Of a stretch of 12,227 nt of DNA, positions 7,577 through 12,227 are shown piece after piece. This stretch comes from Chitinophagales bacterium. Its GTDB lineage: Bacteria; Bacteroidota; Bacteroidia; Chitinophagales; Saprospiraceae. The first letter of the stretch is position 1. Every line of letters begins with the position of its first letter. The DNA lies in the NCBI GenBank assembly GCA_013298445.1, contig JAAFHQ010000083.1, forward strand, positions 1-12,227, given 5' to 3'. Below the pieces are notes generated by a model, which had not been told where the DNA came from, did not search any database, and saw nothing but the letters and a program-made list of their open reading frames with translations. Position numbers and translations under genes: made by a program.

Positions 7577-7766
7577 CCCACGGCTAAAGCCATGGGTTGG
7601 GGATTTGGGGTGGCCTCCCACGGATAAATCCGTGGGTTGGCAGGATAATCCTGAGGGAATGGAAGCCAACACACTTTCACACTCACACTTTCACACTCAC
7701 ACCCTTTCTTGGTGGCCTCCCACGGATAAATCCATGGGTTGGCGGGTGTCCTTAGGAAATGGAAGG
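7577..7766. repeat. REP-like palindromic repeat cluster, three copies
   Basis: Three copies of a 20-bp palindromic unit lie at 7577-7596, 7617-7636 and 7719-7738. The middle copy, CCCACGGATAAATCCGTGGG, is nearly self-complementary; the first has CT..AG in place of AT..AT at the centre, and the first and third carry CATGGG on the right arm. Each is followed by TTGG. Copies two and three belong to a longer unit of about 56-58 bp (7609-7666 and 7711-7766) that starts GGTGGCCT and ends near AATGGAAG. Together with the terminator and the tandem repeat at 7670-7702 they fill the space between the convergent rpmA and mgsA genes. Confidence 0.75.
7670..7702. repeat. 14-bp tandem repeat, about 2.4 copies
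   Basis: CACACTTTCACACT occurs at 7670-7683 and again, identical, at 7684-7697, followed by a partial copy CACAC. It sits between the second and third palindromic repeats. No coding or regulatory role is visible. Confidence 0.8.
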
Positions 7767-7809
7767 CCATGCATGGTTGGGGCTGCCCTAGGTAGGCTGC
7801 CCAAGATTC

Positions 7810-8196
7810 CTAAATTCCTTTTGCCATTTCGAGTTCCAGGGATTGAACGAAGCGCAGGCCTGCGGCAGGATTGGTAGCCAACGGAACATTGTGCACATCG
7901 CACAAACGCATCAACATACTTACGTCCACTTCGTGGGGGTGTTTGCCCAGGGGGTCGCGAAAGAAAATGATCATGTCCACTTTCCCTTCCACCATGCGGC
8001 TGGCAATTTGGGCATCGCCTCCCAGGGGGCCACTGAGCATGCGCTCAATTTCCAAGCCGGCCTTTTCCAGGTAGGACCCAGTGGTACCGGTGGCGATGAG
8101 GTGAATGTCGTGTTCTTTAAAAAAATCGATGTGGTCGCGAACAAAACCTACCATATCTACCTTTTTGCTATCGTGTGCGATCAGTGCAATGGTCAT
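7810..8196 (-). CDS. mgsA: Methylglyoxal synthase
   Basis: This 128-residue cytosolic enzyme converts dihydroxyacetone phosphate to methylglyoxal and phosphate, a bypass of lower glycolysis used when sugar phosphates build up. Family motifs: IALIAHDSKK at the N-terminus (His8), the phosphate-binding ATGTTG (35-40), MLSGPLGGDAQ (53-63) with the proposed catalytic Asp61, and FFRDPLGKHPHEVD (78-91) with Asp81, His88 and Asp91. By family alignment these correspond to E. coli Asp71, Asp91, His98 and Asp101. VPLATNPAAGL (104-114) is also conserved. It is shorter than the 152-residue E. coli enzyme, mainly at both ends, but close to the compact form. The ATG at 8196 is used; an upstream in-frame TTG at 8205 adds only three residues. 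It is a single-gene unit on the minus strand, convergent with rpmA. No clear terminator or promoter was found. Confidence 0.95.
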   Translation of the reverse strand: MTIALIAHDSKKVDMVGFVRDHIDFFKEHDIHLIATGTTGSYLEKAGLEIERMLSGPLGGDAQIASRMVEGKVDMIIFFRDPLGKHPHEVDVSMLMRLCDVHNVPLATNPAAGLRFVQSLELEMAKGI

Positions 8197-8325
8197 TTTT
8201 TGCAATTTTTTAGGGGCTAAAATAGATTAAGTAATCCGCGGCGTAAACTTTTTGCCACCTTAAATTGTAAGAGATACCAGAAAACTTGTCTGGCATGTTT
8301 GGTTTGCACAAACAATTACTAATAT

Positions 8326-8377
8326 TACACCACGTGGGCAATTATACACCACGCAGGGTGTATAACTACTACCTTTG
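8326..8377 (+). promoter_or_regulatory. Palindrome and -7 box upstream of the DUF2911 gene
   Basis: TACCTTTG (8370-8377) fully matches the TAnnTTTG -7 element, but no TTTG is present at the usual -33 spacing. Where it should be lies a perfect 9-bp inverted repeat, TTATACACC (8342-8350) and GGTGTATAA (8357-8365), with a 6-bp spacer. TACACCACG also occurs as a direct repeat at 8326-8334 and 8345-8353, 19 bp apart. This layout suits a regulator-dependent promoter. The leader to the ATG would be about 75 nt. Confidence 0.55.
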
Positions 8378-8458
8378 CCTGGAAATAAATGGATGAATAT
8401 AACGTTTGCAAACCACAACTTTGTTTTACCATCTTTATTTCATAAATCAAACGTAACT

Positions 8459-9313
8459 ATGAAAAAGTTCTGCTCGATTATTGCAGCCCTTTCCATGGCT
8501 TTAGCACTTGCTTTGCCACTGAATGCCCAAATTCAAACACCTGCAGCCAGTCCAACTGCTGAGGTCAAAACCAAAGTTGGTCTTACCGATGTAACTTTGT
8601 TGTACTCTCGCCCAAGTATCAAAGGCCGGATTATTTTTGGTACCGACAAAAACGCTGTCGTACCTTTTGGAACCATGTGGAGAACTGGTGCAAACTCTGC
8701 CACCAAGATTTCATTTGGCGATGATGTAACCATTGGTGGAACGGCAGTGAAAAAAGGCGATTATGCCCTCTTCTCTACTCCAGGAGCCAGCGAGTGGAAG
8801 GTGATGTTATTTACTTACGACACACCTAATTCAGGTGGTTATGGCGACAAAACTGCCGCAGCAACCTGGACCTTGAAGCCACAAAAAGTTGCTGAAAAAG
8901 TTGAAACCTTCACCATCGACATCAATGACCAAACGATGGACAAGGCCAGCATCAACATCATTTGGGAAAACACCAAGGTAAGCATGCCATTGAGTGTAGA
9001 CGTAGAAGGTAAGGTAAAAGCCAGCATTGACCGCACATTGGGTGGTCCTTCTGCCAACGATTATTACACCGCAGGTGCCTACTACCACGATACCAAAAAA
9101 GACCTGACTAAGGCCTTGGAATGGGTTCAAAAGGCTAACGCCATGTCTCCACAGTTCTGGACTTTGCGCAAAGAGTCTTTGATCCTTGCTGATCTGGGTC
9201 GCAAAAAAGAAGCCATCGATGTGGCCATGAAATCTCTGGCTGCGGCTAAAAAAGAAAACAACCAGGATTACGTGCGCATGAATGAAACTTCGATTGCGGA
9301 GTGGAAGAAGTAA
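8459..9313 (+). CDS. Secreted DUF2911 protein with C-terminal helical (TPR-like) region
   Basis: This 284-residue exported protein is of unknown function. It begins with a signal peptide (MKKFCSIIAALSMALALALP, probable cleavage after Ala23 of LNA). Residues about 26-170 match the DUF2911 domain seen widely in Bacteroidota: LLYSRPSIKGRIIFG (47-61), VVPFGTMWRTGANSAT (67-82), then a beta-rich segment with GDYALFSTPGASEWKVM. Residues about 199-284 are helical and resemble two TPR-like hairpins (NDYYTAGAYYHDTKKDLTKA and AMSPQFWTLRKESLILADLG), which suggests a protein-binding tail. The ATG at 8459 is chosen because it starts the signal peptide; the frame is open to a TTG at 8375, but that codon overlaps the -7 promoter box. 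It is a single-gene unit, followed by a palindromic element that may also end its transcript. Confidence 0.88.
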   Translation: MKKFCSIIAALSMALALALPLNAQIQTPAASPTAEVKTKVGLTDVTLLYSRPSIKGRIIFGTDKNAVVPFGTMWRTGANSATKISFGDDVTIGGTAVKKGDYALFSTPGASEWKVMLFTYDTPNSGGYGDKTAAATWTLKPQKVAEKVETFTIDINDQTMDKASINIIWENTKVSMPLSVDVEGKVKASIDRTLGGPSANDYYTAGAYYHDTKKDLTKALEWVQKANAMSPQFWTLRKESLILADLGRKKEAIDVAMKSLAAAKKENNQDYVRMNETSIAEWKK

Positions 9314-9328
9314 GAAAAAAGTGATGAG

Positions 9329-9614
9329 TGATAAATGATGAGTCATCCCGAATTTTTGGGATGACAAACCGCGGATGCGGTTGAATTTATCATAGCCCCG
9401 GTCGTCCGGGGTCATTTTGGTAGCACAAGGTTTCGCAACCGCGGATGCGGTTGAACTTTTTGCTCAATTGAGTTCAACCACTGCCGTGGTTGCCACCAAT
9501 TTGACCCAACTATTTACCCCGGACGACCGGGGCTATGATAAATTCAATCGCTCCGCGATTAGGTTTATGCCCGATTTTGACTTTTCAAAAATTCGGGATG
9601 ACTCATGTTTATCA
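9329..9614. repeat. Nested palindromic element of about 286 bp (MITE- or BIME-like)
   Basis: Arms from outside in: TGATAAA (9329-9335) with TTTATCA (9608-9614); a perfect 21-bp pair at 9338-9358 and 9586-9606; a perfect 32-bp pair at 9381-9412 and 9516-9547; and an imperfect 22-bp pair near the centre (about 9435-9456 and 9472-9493). Two smaller hairpins are embedded on the left: GTCATCCC/GGGATGAC (9342-9349 and 9358-9365), and AACCGC-GGAT-GCGGTT at 9367-9382. The latter belongs to a 19-bp direct repeat, AACCGCGGATGCGGTTGAA, at 9367-9385 and 9437-9455. The element starts 15 bp after the DUF2911 stop and ends 1 bp before the stop codon of the SDR gene. It has no coding frame of its own and no transposase. 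Confidence 0.8.
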
Positions 9615-9615
9615 T

Positions 9616-10434
9616 TCAAAATTTTCGCTTAAAAACATACCCCAATTCCCTTCTCAGCTTTTTATTGCTCACCACTTTATAACGAGGCGTGTCATCCGGC
9701 AAAAAGGTGGGTGGTTCAAAACCTTCCAAAATAGCTTGAGCGGTGTAATAATCGGCCTTGCGCGGATGGTCATCGGCGCATACATTGTACAATTTGCCCC
9801 AGGCCGCCTGCTTAATCAGCGCTTCAATCACTCCAATACAATCATCGAGGTGAACTAAATTGACCGGAGCATTGCCTTCGGGAACATCGCGTTTGCCTGC
9901 AAAAAAGCGGCCTGCTTTGCGATCGCCCCCCACCAAACCCGACATGCGCAGGATGGTCGAGCTTTCATTGGGGTAATTGGTTTTGATGATTTTTTCAGCT
10001 TGAATCAAGGCTCTCGCCGAGGCTGTATCGGGCTTTAATTCCGAATCTTCCGTCACTTCAGCATTCACATCGCCATAAACGCTAGTGGAACCTACGAACA
10101 GAATTTTTGCAACGCCACGTTGCTGGGCCAATTCCACAATTGCCCGAATTTGGGTAGGATACCAAACTTCTACATCGGGCCTGCGCCGGGAGGGAGGGAT
10201 ATTGAGAATTATCAAATCTGTGTCAAAAAATGCAGGATCGCTGAGCTCGAGCTCGCCTTGATCTACCTGGAGTAAAGTAGGATTTAGCCCTTCAGCGCGT
10301 AATAAATCGAGCTTTTCAGGTGTCGTAGTCGAGGTTTTAACGGTATAACCCAGCTTCTGTAAGTGTTTGGCCAATGGCCAGCCCAACCAGCCTGCTCCCA
10401 AAATCGAAATCTTTTCTACAACATTCAAAGTCAT
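9616..10434 (-). CDS. YeeZ-like NAD(P)-binding SDR-family protein (COG0451-like)
   Basis: This 272-residue cytosolic protein has a Rossmann fold and resembles E. coli YeeZ, an extended/atypical SDR of unknown reaction. The nucleotide-binding loop is ILGAGWLGWPLAKHL (11-25), with GxGxxG varied to GAGWLG. Other shared motifs are ILNIPPSRR (76-84), ILFVGSTSVYGDVNAEVTE (111-129), ILRMSGLVGG (161-170), GRFFAGKRD (175-183) and VNLVHLDDCIGVI (191-203). Tyr120 is in SVYGD but no Lys follows at the YxxxK spacing, so the classic SDR catalytic pair is not evident, as also in YeeZ; an epimerase or dehydratase activity should not be assumed. The ATG at 10434 is used; an in-frame TTG at 10455 would add seven residues. 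It is divergent from rof with a 105-bp gap, and its 3' end abuts the nested palindromic element. Confidence 0.85.
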   Translation of the reverse strand: MTLNVVEKISILGAGWLGWPLAKHLQKLGYTVKTSTTTPEKLDLLRAEGLNPTLLQVDQGELELSDPAFFDTDLIILNIPPSRRRPDVEVWYPTQIRAIVELAQQRGVAKILFVGSTSVYGDVNAEVTEDSELKPDTASARALIQAEKIIKTNYPNESSTILRMSGLVGGDRKAGRFFAGKRDVPEGNAPVNLVHLDDCIGVIEALIKQAAWGKLYNVCADDHPRKADYYTAQAILEGFEPPTFLPDDTPRYKVVSNKKLRRELGYVFKRKF

Positions 10435-10447
10435 GGCAAATTTTTGA

Positions 10448-10479
10448 TTTGACAATTCAATTCAAAATTCATATCTTAG
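10448..10479 (+). promoter_or_regulatory. Probable promoter of the rof-like gene
   Basis: TTTG (10448-10451) and TATCTTAG (10472-10479), one mismatch from TAnnTTTG, are separated by 20 nt on the plus strand. This would start transcription about 55 nt ahead of the ATG at 10540. No matching box was found for the divergent minus-strand gene. Confidence 0.5.
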
Positions 10480-10539
10480 AAATCTCAAACCACCCCAATG
10501 TAAATCGGGGGATCAGTCAACAACAAAAAAGAAACGCTT

Positions 10540-10791
10540 ATGCATCCAAAGCAACCCTACAAGCCAATTAGTTGCGACTTTTACGATGAACTGGAGGCAT
10601 ACGCCACGCAACAAAAAATTGTAGTGGTAGAATTTGAAACGCCCGAGGGCAACATGCGCCAGTGCGAGGTCCGCATCGTCAATCTCGAAACCCGCAACAA
10701 AGAAGAATTTGTCACCCTGGACAATGGCCTGGAAATCCGCCTGGATTACGTGCACGGAGTCAACGGTCGGCTTATGCCTGATCACTGTTGA
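10540..10791 (+). CDS. rof: Rof/YaeO-like Rho-binding antiterminator
   Basis: This 83-residue cytosolic protein resembles Rof (YaeO), which binds transcription terminator Rho and blocks its RNA loading. The N-terminal signature YKPISCDFYDELEAYA (7-22) lines up with YxPINCDDYDNLE of the E. coli protein. A small Sm-like beta barrel follows: KIVVVEFETPEG (26-37), the RQCEVRIVNLETRNKEEF segment, and LDNGLEIRLDYVHGVNG (60-76), matching the ELRLDKI region of the family. Length is typical (about 80-90). The start is the ATG at 10540, preceded by an A-rich leader. The gene stands alone, divergent from the SDR gene. Its last 10 bp, including the stop, overlap the 3' end of the minus-strand lipoprotein gene. 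The match is by motif memory only; Rho binding in this phylum is inference. Confidence 0.78.
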   Translation: MHPKQPYKPISCDFYDELEAYATQQKIVVVEFETPEGNMRQCEVRIVNLETRNKEEFVTLDNGLEIRLDYVHGVNGRLMPDHC

Positions 10792-12227
10792 CGTTCAAAG
10801 CAACCTGGATCGGGCTTTTGCGCGTTGCGTGTCACATTTTCAATGTCGGTCGTAATGGCGCGTGGAGTCGTGATCGGTTTGCCGTAATCCAACGCAATTG
10901 ACAAACTATCCAATCGATAATCATCTTTATTCGGATCCTTAAAGACCTTATCTCCCGATTTGCCATTGATACAAGGATTACATATCTCGCCCAAAAAGTT
11001 GACAAATTGACCACGGGCAATTAAATCTTGAACCTTTACTACACAATTTTCGAATTTCACATTGAATATCCCGGTCGTCTGGCCCTGGGAGGCGTCGCTT
11101 AATTCCATTTCGTCGCGGTCTGAGCCGTAAATGACGCAGTTGCGGAAACTCGCGTTGAGGCGGTATACGTTGGCCACACTACAATCCTCTTTGTAGCAGC
11201 GGAAATTGTTCATGCCCAAAGCCGAGGCCCTAATGCCGTAGCTCACCATGGTACAATAGGTAAAGTTGTAATCACCGCCGTGGCGCAGGGTCACGGAAGT
11301 CACCTGGTTGTTGTAGAACAGGCAATTTTCAGCGGTCACCGTACTATGAATGGCCAAGAGGCCACTACCTGCAGTATTGTAAAAGCGGGAATTGCGGATG
11401 GTCAGCTGCGCCGAAGAATCCACATAAACCCCGATGTTGGAGTTTTTGATGGTGGCGTATTCAATCACATTGCCCCGGCTACCGCGCCCGATGAAGATGC
11501 CATTCCACTGCCCAGCATCGTCTTGAAAGGATTCTTCGAGGCGGTCGCCCTGGATGATCACCGGTTTTTCTTTGCTGCCTTTTACATTCAAACGCCCGTT
11601 GCGCAGCACGTAGATGAGGCCGTCGTTGTAAATGTCGAACAGGTCATTTTTGGCCACACCCCCGTGTACATAGATTCGGGTACCCTCGGGAATGTTCAGT
11701 GTACAGCTATCGATAAAAATGGCTCCGTAAAACACGTAGGGTTTGGGATCGTTAAAGGTGATCTCGGAATTGCGGCAAGAAAGCACCACGGGCTTGCCGC
11801 CATTAAAGCGGCTGGGGAAATAATTGGCGTTTTGCCCCCAGGCTTCCAGGGTTACTTCCTGCACATTGCCATTGGTTTCAAAAACCACTTTTTCATCCAC
11901 AATAAAGGGGCTCACCGACAAAGGGTCGTTGGGATCAATGGTCACCGTGGCAAAGAGGTAAATACTGTCATTGGCATAAATTTCCACGTCCTGAAACTCG
12001 CGTCCGGGAATGCCATCCACGTTCAGGGTAAACTTCGATTTGTCGCGGTTGAGCAAAAATATTTTGGAGACCCGAATGGGTTGGTCGTTGTTGTTGATGA
12101 TTTTGATGTAGCGCACCGCCGATCCACGCCGGGTAAAAACCGTATCAAAACGCAGGGTGTCCGTAGAAAAAGCCAGCTTGGCATTGGCATCGGTGGTGAA
12201 GCTTTCGTCGTCGTTGCAGGAACCAAG
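10782..12227 (-). CDS. Right-handed beta-helix surface lipoprotein, 5' end beyond the window
   Basis: The visible 481 residues run in frame to the right edge, so the start codon is missing. The first visible residues are LGSCNDDESF: a lipobox ending at Cys (codon 12216-12218) followed by acidic NDDE, as in surface-exposed Bacteroidota lipoproteins. Only the signal peptide start is missing. Next comes a segment common in this family, LAFSTDTLRFDTVFTRRGSA, then a beta-sandwich with VDGIPGREFQDVEIYANDSI and VVFETNGNVQEVTLEAWGQN. From about residue 135 parallel beta-helix coils follow, with Asn/Cys ladders such as VIEYATIKNSNIGVYVDSSA, LTIRNSRFYNTAGSGL and TAENCLFYNN. The C-terminus has the usual FKDPNKDDYRLDSLSIALDYGKP close and ends PGCFERQQ. 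Such folds often bind or cleave polysaccharides, but no catalytic site is evident. Starting at the GTG at 12116 would wrongly remove the lipobox. Confidence 0.88.
   Translation of the reverse strand, partial: LGSCNDDESFTTDANAKLAFSTDTLRFDTVFTRRGSAVRYIKIINNNDQPIRVSKIFLLNRDKSKFTLNVDGIPGREFQDVEIYANDSIYLFATVTIDPNDPLSVSPFIVDEKVVFETNGNVQEVTLEAWGQNANYFPSRFNGGKPVVLSCRNSEITFNDPKPYVFYGAIFIDSCTLNIPEGTRIYVHGGVAKNDLFDIYNDGLIYVLRNGRLNVKGSKEKPVIIQGDRLEESFQDDAGQWNGIFIGRGSRGNVIEYATIKNSNIGVYVDSSAQLTIRNSRFYNTAGSGLLAIHSTVTAENCLFYNNQVTSVTLRHGGDYNFTYCTMVSYGIRASALGMNNFRCYKEDCSVANVYRLNASFRNCVIYGSDRDEMELSDASQGQTTGIFNVKFENCVVKVQDLIARGQFVNFLGEICNPCINGKSGDKVFKDPNKDDYRLDSLSIALDYGKPITTPRAITTDIENVTRNAQKPDPGCFERQQ

Noticed and set aside
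7577..7738. CRISPR array
   Set aside because: Only three palindromic copies at unequal spacing (40 and 102 bp), with sequence variation, spacers of unequal length that contain other repeats, and no cas gene.
8831..9415. Minus-strand open frame opposite the DUF2911 gene
   Set aside because: Shadow frame: it overlaps most of a clear coding gene and begins in the palindromic element.
10832..12226. Small minus-strand open frames inside the beta-helix lipoprotein (10832-11020, 12023-12226)
   Set aside because: They lie in another frame of a continuous 481-residue coding sequence and have no features of their own.
1..12227. A new multi-gene defence, mobile or biosynthetic system
   Set aside because: Genes are mostly single, oppositely oriented units of known families; no nuclease, transposase, toxin-antitoxin pair, reverse transcriptase or biosynthetic cluster is present.

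Overview
The window looks like a chromosomal segment of a Bacteroidota bacterium, most likely of the Saprospiria type (Haliscomenobacter/Lewinella-like; the class-level placement is inference). The basis is: a SusC/SusD pair; lipoproteins with an acidic stretch right after the lipid-modified cysteine; start codons without a purine-rich Shine-Dalgarno; and promoters with the Bacteroidota TTTG (-33) / TAnnTTTG (-7) pattern ahead of rplU and, in part, ahead of other genes. There are ten protein genes, nine complete and one cut by the right edge. I see no rRNA, tRNA, CRISPR array, insertion sequence or phage gene.

Layout. 1-148: two hairpin terminators back to back, one for an unseen rightward gene and one for the leftward susD. 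149-4745 (minus): a TonB-dependent SusC-type outer-membrane transporter followed by its SusD-type surface lipoprotein, one transcription unit with a 61-bp gap. 4746-5195: divergent intergenic region with a leader hairpin and a GGTTCC/GGAACC-rich inverted repeat. 5196-6431 (plus): exported two-lobed retropepsin-like aspartyl protease with a C-terminal PDZ domain. 6445-7556 (plus): a clear promoter, rplU (L21), rpmA (L27) and an intrinsic terminator. L27 carries an unusual C-terminal helix-hairpin-helix domain. 7557-7809: REP-like palindromic repeats and a small tandem repeat. 7810-8196 (minus): methylglyoxal synthase. 8197-8458: control region with a palindrome abutting a -7 box. 8459-9313 (plus): secreted DUF2911 protein. 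9329-9614: a roughly 286-bp nested palindromic element. 9616-10434 (minus): YeeZ-like SDR protein. 10540-10791 (plus): Rof-like Rho-binding antiterminator. 10782-12227 (minus, 5' end missing): right-handed beta-helix surface lipoprotein whose 3' end overlaps that of rof.

How the genes relate. SusC and SusD should form one nutrient-import complex; no degradative enzyme or regulator naming its substrate lies in the window. rplU-rpmA is a normal ribosomal-protein operon. The remaining genes are single units in alternating orientation, separated by palindromic repeats, and show no sign of forming one pathway. I do not see a new multi-gene system. The most unusual items are the L27-HhH fusion and the nested palindromic element.
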